Assembly (NCBI GenBank): GCA_005882415.1
Contig: VBAE01000185.1
Span: forward strand, 1 to 16,975
Direction of reading: 5' to 3'
DNA length: 16,975 bases
Source of the DNA: Alphaproteobacteria bacterium
GTDB taxonomy: Bacteria; Pseudomonadota; Alphaproteobacteria; Sphingomonadales; Sphingomonadaceae
Position numbers and translations under genes: made by a program. The notes under the pieces are model-generated. The model had not been told where the DNA came from, did not search any database, and saw only the letters and a list, made by a program, of their open reading frames with translations. Below are positions 1-9,768 of the stretch, in pieces (the first letter of the stretch is position 1; each line of letters begins with the position of its first letter).

Positions 1-1704
1 GACCAGCAGCTCCTCCACGCCATCCGCTTCGCCCAGCGCCATGCCGAGCGCGCCGGCGGCGGGCGGCCCTTGAGGAGCAGCGACGGCGGGCGGCGCGAGG
101 CGGCGGCGTCCTGGCGCTGGCAGCCGGGGACGCAAACGATCGAACTCAGCCCGGCGCTCGCCCGCCGGGCGGGACTCGGCGAGGAGGAGGGACAGCGGAT
201 TACCCTGATGGAGCTGTTCCGCAAGCTCGACCCGGACGGGCGCAAGGCGGCGCGCGGTGCGGTCGACCGGCTGCTCGCCACAGGTGAGGCCACGGCCTTC
301 GCCCATAGCGACGGCGGCAATGAAGGGCGGCTCGCCCATCATTTGCGGGTCGAGGACGGCGGACGGTCGGTGGTCGGGCGGACCGAATCGATCCTTCCGC
401 TCGACGGACCCGAGGCGCAGGCGCGCGACCCGCTGACCGGGGTGCGCGATGCGCGTTCGGCGCGGGCCTGGATTTCGGCGCAGCTGAAGGCAGGGGCGGG
501 GGGGCAGCCGGCGACGGTGCTGCTCCTGCTCGCGGTCAGCCGCTTCGACGCGATCAATGCTGCGTTCGGACGCTCGACCGGGGATGCGGTGCTTCAGGCG
601 GCGGCTCGGCGGATCGAGCGACTGGTCGACGGCGACGGGCGGCGGCGGCTGGTGGCGCGGATGGCGGGGGCCGAGTTCGCGGTCCTGCTCGCCGCGCCGA
701 CCAGCATCAGCGAGGGGCGCTTCCTGGCCGGCCAACTGATCGAGGCGATCGGGCGGCCGTTCATGTCCGGCGACCACGTCATCACCCTCGGCAGCAGGGT
801 CGGCGTGGTCGCGTCGGAGCCCGAGGACGACGCAGCCTCTTTGCTACGACGGGCGAGCGGAGCGCTGGCCGAGGCGAAGGCGGCCGATTCGGGGCCGCTG
901 AAGGTGCTCGACGCGGGCGCTGCGAGCGAGACGGCGCTCGGCGACCAGCTCGAGATCGACCTCCGCCGCGCGCTCGACCAGGAGGAGATCGAAATCCGCT
1001 TCCAGCCGCAAGTGTCCGTCTCGACCCGGCGGATCGCGGGCGTCGAGGCGCTCGCGCGCTGGCAACATCCCCGTTTCGGCGAACTTGGCGCGGTCACCCT
1101 GTTCAACGTCGCCGAACGCTCCGACTATCTCGCGCAGCTATCCGACCATGTGCAGCGCAAGGCGATCGCCGAGGCGGCGGCCTGGCCGGAGGCGCTCCAC
1201 GGGCTGCGCCTGTCGGTCAACATCACCGCCGCCGACATCGTCCGCCCGGGCTTCGCCTCGCAATTCGTCGAGCTGGTGCGGCAGAGCGGCTTCGCGCCGG
1301 GGCGGCTCACCGTCGAGGTGACCGAGAGCGGGCTGATCGAGGACCTCTCCGCCGCGGGCAATCTGCTGGCCGGGCTGAGGGAAGGGGGGCTTCGGGTCGC
1401 GATCGACGATTTCGGGACGGGCTATTCCAGCCTTGCCTATCTGAAGGCGCTGCCGCTGGATTACCTCAAGATCGACAAGAGGCTGTGCGAGGACATTACG
1501 GGGTCGGTGCGCGACCAGGTGGTGGTTCGCAGCGTGATCGACATGGCGCGGTCCTTGGGGCTGGAGGTGATCGCCGAAGGGGTGGAGACCGAGGAGCAGC
1601 TCGCCCTCTTGGCGCGCGAGGGCTGCACCCTGTTCCAGGGCTTCCTCTGCTCGGAGCCGATCGACAGCGCCGCGCTCATCGCCCTCGTCACGGACAATGG
1701 CTGA
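1..1704 (+). CDS. GGDEF-EAL domain protein, probable cyclic-di-GMP phosphodiesterase (5' end outside the window)
   Basis: The reading frame is open from base 1 with strongly GC-biased third positions, so the gene most likely starts upstream. The TTG at 70 is only a fallback start, and numbering below counts from it. Residues ~14-110 look like a PAS-type sensor region. A GGDEF domain follows from about D120 (DPLTGVRD), but its signature is degenerate, with AGAEF at 199-203 in place of GGDEF, so diguanylate cyclase activity is unlikely. The EAL domain is intact: E326-A-L, an SVNIT segment, VEVTESG, D446-D447 in DDFGTGYSSL, KIDK, EGVET and FQGF. These carry the known metal and substrate ligands, so hydrolysis of c-di-GMP to pGpG is expected. 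The degenerate GGDEF may bind GTP and act allosterically, as known for other proteins of this layout. No membrane segment is visible in the part present. It overlaps the next gene by 8 nt. Confidence 0.88.
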   Translation, partial: DQQLLHAIRFAQRHAERAGGGRPLRSSDGGRREAAASWRWQPGTQTIELSPALARRAGLGEEEGQRITLMELFRKLDPDGRKAARGAVDRLLATGEATAFAHSDGGNEGRLAHHLRVEDGGRSVVGRTESILPLDGPEAQARDPLTGVRDARSARAWISAQLKAGAGGQPATVLLLLAVSRFDAINAAFGRSTGDAVLQAAARRIERLVDGDGRRRLVARMAGAEFAVLLAAPTSISEGRFLAGQLIEAIGRPFMSGDHVITLGSRVGVVASEPEDDAASLLRRASGALAEAKAADSGPLKVLDAGAASETALGDQLEIDLRRALDQEEIEIRFQPQVSVSTRRIAGVEALARWQHPRFGELGAVTLFNVAERSDYLAQLSDHVQRKAIAEAAAWPEALHGLRLSVNITAADIVRPGFASQFVELVRQSGFAPGRLTVEVTESGLIEDLSAAGNLLAGLREGGLRVAIDDFGTGYSSLAYLKALPLDYLKIDKRLCEDITGSVRDQVVVRSVIDMARSLGLEVIAEGVETEEQLALLAREGCTLFQGFLCSEPIDSAALIALVTDNG

Positions 1705-2101
1705 GGAGATCAACCTCAGCGGCCTGTGGCTCGGCAGCTTCTCTTATCCGGGCGGGCGGGGGCCGACGACTCCGTTCATGGCGTCACTTGAGGATGCCGG
1801 CGGGCGGCTCAGTGGAACGATCATCGAGCCGAACACGATGGGCCCCGCGGGGGGCGAGCTGGAGGCGGTGCTGAGCGGAAGCCGGGACGGCTTGTCCGTG
1901 GATTTCACCAAAGTCTATGACGGCGCCAGCGACGCCGCCCATGCCGTCGATTATGTCGGCCGCGTGTCCGACGGCGGCAACCGGATCAGCGGCGCCTGGA
2001 GCCTGGAGACGATCGACGGCAGCTTCGAAATGTACCGCGAGGCGGTGTGGGAGGAGATTGAGGAGCGCGAGGCGGCGGTGGTGGGGATCGGAGCGCGGTA
2101 A
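1697..2101 (+). CDS. Small beta-rich hypothetical protein translationally linked to the EAL gene
   Basis: This 134-residue product starts at an ATG inside the last codons of the EAL gene (8-nt overlap), which suggests coupled translation. Codons are GC-biased at the third position, as in real genes nearby. The protein has no signal peptide or membrane segment. It alternates short hydrophobic strands with G, D and S turns: SGLWLGSFSYP near residue 8, GGRLSGTIIEP near 35, DYVGRVSDGGNRISGAWSLE near 85. This suggests a small beta-barrel or lipocalin/avidin-like fold, and the paired SG(L/A)W motifs hint at a repeated strand unit. The tail (EEIEEREAAV) is acidic and probably helical. I do not recognise the family. 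The tight coupling makes a link to c-di-GMP signalling possible, but that is only inference from position. Confidence 0.75.
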   Translation: MAEEINLSGLWLGSFSYPGGRGPTTPFMASLEDAGGRLSGTIIEPNTMGPAGGELEAVLSGSRDGLSVDFTKVYDGASDAAHAVDYVGRVSDGGNRISGAWSLETIDGSFEMYREAVWEEIEEREAAVVGIGAR

Positions 2102-2143
2102 CCCGTCGCGAGGGAGGGGCGCGCGCGCCGGTGCAACACACAC

Positions 2144-2235
2144 GTCATGGCGGACTTGATCCGCCATCCATGAACACGGTTTGTGGTAGTTCTCGCAGAC
2201 CTGTGTTCATGGATTCCGGGTCGAGCCCGGAATGA
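2144..2235 (+). repeat. Two-hairpin intergenic palindromic repeat, copy 1
   Basis: This ~92-bp element has two terminal hairpins (2147-2167 and 2213-2233) enclosing an inverted pair CCATGAACAC (2168-2177) / GTGTTCATGG (2203-2212) and a ~25-bp asymmetric centre. It is almost identical to 2308-2399, and an inverted relative lies at 6205-6298. It sits between the convergent ends of the 134-residue gene and mfd, so it probably also helps end transcription. The first hairpin differs from copy 2 by a paired G/C swap that keeps the stem intact. Confidence 0.9.
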
Positions 2236-2246
2236 GGAGGAGGGGT

Positions 2247-2307
2247 GGGGCGGTCGGTGCCTAACCCGTCATGACGAGGGGGGCGGGGCGGTCGGTGCGA
2301 CACCCCC
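2247..2307 (+). repeat. Collapsed copy of the two-hairpin repeat with duplicated flank
   Basis: The 14-bp sequence GGGGCGGTCGGTGC occurs at 2247-2260 and again at 2285-2298, the second time just before full copy 2. After the first occurrence, CCCGTCATGACGAGG (from about 2265) joins the left terminus (GTCATG) directly to the right terminus (ATGACGAGG) of the element, with both hairpins and the centre missing. The flank CGGTGC..ACAC..CGTCATG also precedes copy 1. The spacer is therefore a three-unit tandem arrangement: full, collapsed, full. Confidence 0.7.
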
Positions 2308-2400
2308 GTCATGCCGGACTTGATCCGGCATCCATGAACACGGTTCGTGGTAGTTCTCGCAGACCTGTGTTCATGGATTCCGGGTCGAGCCCGGAATGAC
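2308..2400 (+). repeat. Two-hairpin intergenic palindromic repeat, copy 2
   Basis: This copy has the same layout as copy 1, with hairpins at 2311-2331 and 2377-2397 and the CCATGAACAC / GTGTTCATGG pair between them. It begins GTCATG and ends CATTCC-type ...AATGAC, so the outermost bases are also inverted. It lies just downstream of the mfd stop. Between it and the stop there is a short GC palindrome, CCGCGGCCGCGG at 2413-2424. Either structure could serve as a factor-independent terminator for mfd, although no T-run follows. Confidence 0.9.
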
Positions 2401-2426
2401 GAGGAGGGGTCTCCGCGGCCGCGGCC

Positions 2427-5830
<3,404 letters not shown>

Positions 5831-5834
<4 letters not shown>

Positions 5835-6109
5835 TTCAGATGCTCGATATAGTCCAATTGCCGCATCCGCCCCATCATCGCGCCGTTGAACCGCTCCGGC
5901 GCGTCGGCGGTTCCGAGCGCCCAGGCCATGATGTCGACGTCCTGCTCCTCGAGCAGGGCCTCGAACCATTCGGCCTCGCCGTCGGTCCACGAGGCGCCGT
6001 GGCGGTCGAAGAAGCCGCCGATCAGCAGGTCGGCCTCTTTGGTGCCGCGATGCCAGGCGCGGAAGCGCAGGCGTCTCAAACGGGCGTCGCGGTCCACGAG
6101 AAGCTCCAT
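5831..6109 (-). CDS. sdhE: Succinate dehydrogenase flavinylation factor SdhE (DUF339 family)
   Basis: SdhE assists covalent attachment of FAD to the succinate dehydrogenase flavoprotein subunit in the cytoplasm. The 92-residue product is of standard length. It has the diagnostic RGxxE motif (R21-G22-T23-K24-E25) in RAWHRGTKEADLLIG, followed by the helical FF/W-rich region (EAEWFEALLEEQDVDIMAW). It starts at ATG 6109. Its stop codon overlaps the GTG of mfd by 4 nt, an arrangement typical of coupled translation. As I recall, an sdhE-mfd pair divergent from recG is common in alphaproteobacteria. Here a secreted-protein gene and a palindromic repeat lie between sdhE and recG. The ribosome binding site is weak. 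Confidence 0.93.
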
Positions 6110-6153
6110 GCCGAAAGGCCGCTTCCGGGGAATCCGGGCGGCTTCGAGGGGGC

Positions 6154-6182
6154 TATGTAGGGGCGGCGGGGGCGGACGTCAC
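6154..6182 (-). promoter_or_regulatory. Weak candidate sigma-70-type promoter for sdhE-mfd
   Basis: On the minus strand, GTGACG (6182-6177) and TACATA (6159-6154) are separated by exactly 17 nt, about 45 nt upstream of the sdhE ATG. The -35 matches TTGACA at four positions and the -10 matches TATAAT at three. Spacing and place fit, but such matches arise easily by chance. Confidence 0.25.
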
Positions 6183-6204
6183 CCCGCCGTGGCAGCGCAC
6201 CGTC

Positions 6205-6298
6205 GTCACTCCGGGCTTGACCCGGAGTCCATGAACACAGGTCTGCGAATACTGGACCCGAACCGTGTTCATGGATGCCGGGTCGAGCCCGGCATGAC
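6205..6298 (-). repeat. Two-hairpin intergenic palindromic repeat, copy 3 (inverted)
   Basis: This is a 94-bp element of the family seen at 2144-2400, placed in the opposite orientation as judged by its asymmetric centre (GGTCTGCGA ... CGAACC). Its hairpins are at 6208-6228 and 6275-6295, with ATGAACAC / GTGTTCAT between them. It lies 10 nt downstream of the stop of the secreted-protein gene at 6309, so its hairpins are the likely terminator for that gene. Centre and stem sequences have drifted from copies 1 and 2, but the stems remain paired. Confidence 0.88.
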
Positions 6299-6308
6299 GA
6301 TCTCTGCG

Positions 6309-7499
6309 CTACATCTCCTCGCTCGGCGTCAGCTCCGGGATGACGATCAGCAGGTCGAAGCCGTCGAGGACCTTGCGCCAGTTCGGGTCGATGTCGGTGA
6401 GGCGGGCGTGCTGGAGGGGGCGGAGGTCGAACAGGGTCCAGCCGCCGGGGAGCTGGCTGTCGGCCGCGGTCTTGAACCAGCCATAAGAAGGGTCCTCGAC
6501 CATCGTGAAAGGTTTGTGGGTAAAGGGCCGCTTATAGCCGGCGTAGAGGGCGTGGGTGCGCTTGGCGCCGAGGATCATGATGTGGAGCGAGCTTGTGCCC
6601 TCGCCGTCCGCAAGCTCGGCGACGTAATTGCCGAGGTCGCGATTGCCCAGCGGATTGTAGCCGCGATAAGCGTGCCAGTCGCCGAACTTGAGGAGCACCT
6701 TGCCCGTCGCCGGGAGGCCGGCCTTGAGATTGTGCTTGAGCAGGCTCGCGCGGACGACGTTCCCCTGATTGCCGCCCATCCGGTAGATTTCGCCGCTCTT
6801 GCGGAGCTGATCGAGCATCGCCCGGGCTGCGAGGGTGCCGCCCTTGGCGAGCGCGGCTTCCGCTTCGGCGAAATCGGCCGGCTTGCCGCGGATCACCAGG
6901 AGGTCGCCGGGATTGCCCGATTTCGTCGCGTCGGCGGCGTATTTCTTTTCCACGGCGCGGAGACGTTCGACGGCGGCTCGGGCGGCGGGGGTGAGGCGGG
7001 TGGCGAGGATCCGGTCGAGGACGAGGCCGGCCGAGCCGAGGAATTCCTGGTCGGTCCCGGCGAGCTTCGGCGGCCGGCTTGCGGCGAGGCAGTGGGCGGC
7101 CATGTCGTTGTCGGCCCGCGTGTCGAGGAAGGCGATCGAGCTTGGGTAGTCGGCGTTGAACTTGGCCATCTTAGCGTCCCGGTCCGGCGCGTTCAGCATC
7201 GGCTCGACCGCGCCGAGGGCGATCGGCCCAACCTCCAGCACCAGCGCCGAGGGTTTGAGAATGTCACACAAAGCGCTGGCGAAGAGCGGGATCTCGCGGG
7301 TGACATGGTCCTCGCCGATGAAGACGAAGCGCGGCTCGCGGATCGCCTCGCGGAGGAGATCGGCGCCGGTGCCGGAGAGGCCGTTCGCCCCCACTTGGAG
7401 CTGGTACCGGACTTCCTTCAGCGCGTCGGCGAACGGCTTGGGCGGCGGCGCTGCTGCGGTGAGGGCAAGGGCGGTGAGCAAATAGGCAAGCGACTTCAT
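6309..7499 (-). CDS. Secreted protein with a GEDH motif, possibly ChaN/TraB/erythromycin-esterase-like
   Basis: This 396-residue product starts at ATG 7499, preceded by AAGGGGGG 10 nt upstream. The N-terminus is a clear Sec signal peptide (K3, hydrophobic LAYLLTALALTAAA, cleavage near AAA-PPP), so it is periplasmic or exported; there is no lipobox cysteine. The mature part has RFVFIGEDHVTREIPLFA with E63 and H65, then ALVLEVGP near 85, and KFGDWHAYRG in the C-terminal half. GExH early plus later acidic and His residues resembles the proposed metal-site pattern of the ChaN/TraB/erythromycin esterase group, but I cannot assign a subfamily. The region is open for 396 codons with good codon bias and no internal break. 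It sits alone between sdhE and recG. No substrate can be inferred. Confidence 0.72.
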   Translation of the reverse strand: MKSLAYLLTALALTAAAPPPKPFADALKEVRYQLQVGANGLSGTGADLLREAIREPRFVFIGEDHVTREIPLFASALCDILKPSALVLEVGPIALGAVEPMLNAPDRDAKMAKFNADYPSSIAFLDTRADNDMAAHCLAASRPPKLAGTDQEFLGSAGLVLDRILATRLTPAARAAVERLRAVEKKYAADATKSGNPGDLLVIRGKPADFAEAEAALAKGGTLAARAMLDQLRKSGEIYRMGGNQGNVVRASLLKHNLKAGLPATGKVLLKFGDWHAYRGYNPLGNRDLGNYVAELADGEGTSSLHIMILGAKRTHALYAGYKRPFTHKPFTMVEDPSYGWFKTAADSQLPGGWTLFDLRPLQHARLTDIDPNWRKVLDGFDLLIVIPELTPSEEM

Positions 7500-7530
7500 G
7501 GGTGACGATCCCCCCTTTTGTGTGTCACCC
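7500..7530 (-). promoter_or_regulatory. Inverted repeat enclosing the ribosome binding site of the GEDH-motif gene
   Basis: Read on the minus strand, GGGTGAC (7530-7524) and GTCACCC (7506-7500) form a perfect 7-bp stem. The 17-nt loop contains AAGGGGGG, and the second arm abuts the ATG. It could be an RNA hairpin presenting or hiding the ribosome binding site, or a protein operator. A second imperfect GC stem lies next to it at about 7528-7555. Confidence 0.35.
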
Positions 7531-7609
7531 CGCCGCCAGCATAAGCGGCGCGGGGTCTACGTCCAGCTTTCGATTGTCGGCGGGAGGCGCTGTCGGTTAC
7601 GAACCGGCC

Positions 7610-9667
7610 ATGCGCCCCGACATCCTCAATCCGCTGTTCGCCGAGGTCGAGGTCCTGAAGGGCGTCGGCCCGGCGGTGGCGAAGCCGCTGAAGCGGCTGG
7701 GACTGGAGCGTGTAGTCGACGTGCTGTTCCACCTCCCCACCGGCTGGGTGGAGAGGAAGAGGGTCGAGATCCTCGACATGGCCGATGCGGGCCGGGTGGT
7801 GACGGTGGACGTGACCCCGGTCGATTATCGGCAGGGGGGCGGGCGCGGCCCGTTCCGGGTCTACGCGACCGACCGGGCCGGAAACTACCTGACGCTCACC
7901 TACTTCAACAATCCGGGCTGGGCGAAGAAGCAGCTTCCGATCGGCGAGCCCAAGACGGTCTCGGGGCGGATGGAGATGTACGGGCAGGAGCTGCAGATGG
8001 TCCATCCGGACTATGTGCTTCCCCCCGCCGAAGCCGTATCGCTGCCCGAGCGCGAGGCGGTCTACCCCCTCTCGGAAGGGATCACTTCGCGCCGCCTGGG
8101 CGAGTTCGCGGCGCAGGCGCTGGCGCGGGTTCCGGATTTGAAGGAATGGGTCGAGCCGAGCGTGATGGAGCGGCGGCGATGGCCTTCGTGGAGCGAGGCT
8201 CTGACCCTCGCCCATCGCGGCCAGGGAGCCGGCGAAGCGCGCGAGCGGCTCGCTTATGACGAGGTCTTCGCCAACCAGCTCGCGCTGACCCTGGTCCGGG
8301 CAAGCTCGCGCAAGCGCCGCGGGACGCCGCTCAGGGGCGACGGCAGACTGCGGGATGCCCTCAAACTGCCTTACGCGCCCACCGGCGCCCAGGCCCGCGC
8401 GATCCGCGAGATCGACGGCGACCTTCAGCAGGAGATGCCGATGCTTCGCCTGCTCCAGGGCGATGTCGGCTCCGGCAAGACTCTGGTGGCGCTGATGGCG
8501 ATGCTCGCCACGGTCGAGGCCGGCGCGCAGGCGGCGATGCTGGCGCCGACCGAAATTCTCGCCCGCCAGCATTTCGACACTTTATCGCGCCAGCTCGCCG
8601 GCCTGCCGGTGACGGTCGCGATCCTCACGGGGCGAGAGAAGGGGCGGGCTCGGGAATCGACCCTGATGGGCCTCGCCGACGGATCGATCGACATCCTCGT
8701 CGGCACCCACGCCATCTTCCAGCAGTCGGTGAGCTACCGGCGTCTTGGCCTCGCCGTGGTGGACGAGCAGCACCGCTTCGGGGTCGCCCAGCGGCTGATG
8801 CTCGCCTCCAAGGCCGAGCGGCCGCCGCACCTCCTCGTCATGACCGCCACCCCGATCCCGCGCACGCTCACCCTCACCCATTATGGCGAGATGGACGTGT
8901 CGCGGCTCGACGAGATGCCGCCGGGGCGCCAGCCGATCGAGACGCGCGTGCTGAGCCTCGAGCGGGTGGCGGAAGTGGTCGACGCGCTCGCCCGCCACAT
9001 GTCGAATGGGGGGCAGGCCTATTGGGTCTGCCCTTTGGTCGAGGAGAGCGAGGATTCGGACCAGGCGGCGGCCGAGGAGCGGGCGCGGCTGCTCCAGCTC
9101 CGCTTCGGCGAGCGGGTCGGCCTTGTCCACGGCCGGATGAAAGGGCCGGAGAAGGACGCAGTGATGGCCGCCTTCCAGCGCGGCGAGATCGCGGTGCTGG
9201 TCGCGACGACGGTGATCGAGGTCGGCGTCGACGTGCCCAACGCGACTTTGATGATCGTCGAGGGCGCCGACCGCTTCGGCCTCGCCCAGCTCCACCAGCT
9301 CCGCGGCCGGGTCGGGCGAGGGGAGGGGCGGTCGGTCTGCCTGCTCCTGCGCGGCGAGCGGTTGAGCGAGACGGGGAGGGCGCGGCTGGCGCTGATGCGG
9401 GAGACCAATGACGGCTTCCGGATCGCGGAGGAGGACTTGCGGCTGCGCGGGGCAGGGGAGATTCTTGGTACGAAGCAATCGGGGGAGGCACAGTTCCGCC
9501 TGGCGAGCCCGGAGCAGATCTCCGGCCTGGCGCAGCTCGCGATGGACGACGCGCGCTTGCTGGTGGATCGCGACGGGGGGCTGGAAGGTGAACGAGGGCA
9601 GGCAGCGCGGGTGCTGCTGTACCTGATGGAGCGAGACGCGGCGGTCGGGCTGCTCAGGGGCGGGTAA
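7610..9667 (+). CDS. recG: ATP-dependent DNA helicase RecG
   Basis: RecG is an SF2 helicase that remodels stalled replication forks and branch-migrates Holliday junctions. The 685-residue product has the N-terminal wedge/OB region (GVGPAVAKPLKRLGL, LFHLPTGWVER, then a beta-rich segment to ~170). Helicase motifs follow: GDVGSGKT with K290, APTEILARQH, DEQH at 385-388, MTATPIPRTL, EVGVDVPNAT and QLRGRVGRG. The RecG/Mfd-type C-terminal motif (DGFRIAEEDLRLRGAGEILGTKQSG) comes next. The start is ATG 7610 (MRPDILNPLF), which begins the family's usual N-terminus. The frame is open upstream to 7502, but that sequence has no family character. It is divergent from the GEDH-motif gene and convergent with tyrS. 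All catalytic motifs are present. Confidence 0.97.
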   Translation: MRPDILNPLFAEVEVLKGVGPAVAKPLKRLGLERVVDVLFHLPTGWVERKRVEILDMADAGRVVTVDVTPVDYRQGGGRGPFRVYATDRAGNYLTLTYFNNPGWAKKQLPIGEPKTVSGRMEMYGQELQMVHPDYVLPPAEAVSLPEREAVYPLSEGITSRRLGEFAAQALARVPDLKEWVEPSVMERRRWPSWSEALTLAHRGQGAGEARERLAYDEVFANQLALTLVRASSRKRRGTPLRGDGRLRDALKLPYAPTGAQARAIREIDGDLQQEMPMLRLLQGDVGSGKTLVALMAMLATVEAGAQAAMLAPTEILARQHFDTLSRQLAGLPVTVAILTGREKGRARESTLMGLADGSIDILVGTHAIFQQSVSYRRLGLAVVDEQHRFGVAQRLMLASKAERPPHLLVMTATPIPRTLTLTHYGEMDVSRLDEMPPGRQPIETRVLSLERVAEVVDALARHMSNGGQAYWVCPLVEESEDSDQAAAEERARLLQLRFGERVGLVHGRMKGPEKDAVMAAFQRGEIAVLVATTVIEVGVDVPNATLMIVEGADRFGLAQLHQLRGRVGRGEGRSVCLLLRGERLSETGRARLALMRETNDGFRIAEEDLRLRGAGEILGTKQSGEAQFRLASPEQISGLAQLAMDDARLLVDRDGGLEGERGQAARVLLYLMERDAAVGLLRGG

Positions 9668-9768
9668 CTCCTCCCCGGAACGGGGAGGGGGACCATGCGA
9701 AGCATGGTGGAGGGGGCCTCCACCACGCCGCTTCGCGTCGCGGTCCCCCTCCCCGTTCCGGGGAGGAG
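9668..9768. repeat. 101-bp composite palindromic repeat, probable bidirectional terminator
   Basis: The element exactly fills the space between the stops of recG and tyrS. Its 27-bp arms, 9668-9694 (CTCCTCCCCGG...) and 9742-9768 (...CCGGGGAGGAG), are perfect inverted repeats. Between them are two perfect small hairpins: CCATGC-GAA-GCATGG (9693-9707) and GGTGGAGG-GGG-CCTCCACC (9706-9724). The sequence is symmetrical, so it would fold in both transcripts of this convergent pair. It belongs to a different family from the 92-bp repeats. Confidence 0.88.

Noticed and set aside
70..72. TTG as the true start of the GGDEF-EAL gene
   Set aside because: The same frame is open to base 1 with strong third-position G/C bias, so the gene probably begins before the window, although TTG cannot be excluded.
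2144..2400. CRISPR-like array in the spacer before mfd
   Set aside because: The repeats are ~92 bp, only two full copies, and the gap between them is made of duplicated flank and a collapsed copy, not unique spacers.
5886..7505. 539-codon plus-strand open frame crossing sdhE, the repeat and the GEDH-motif gene
   Set aside because: It runs through an intergenic palindromic repeat and two opposite-strand genes; its composition is shadow-like.
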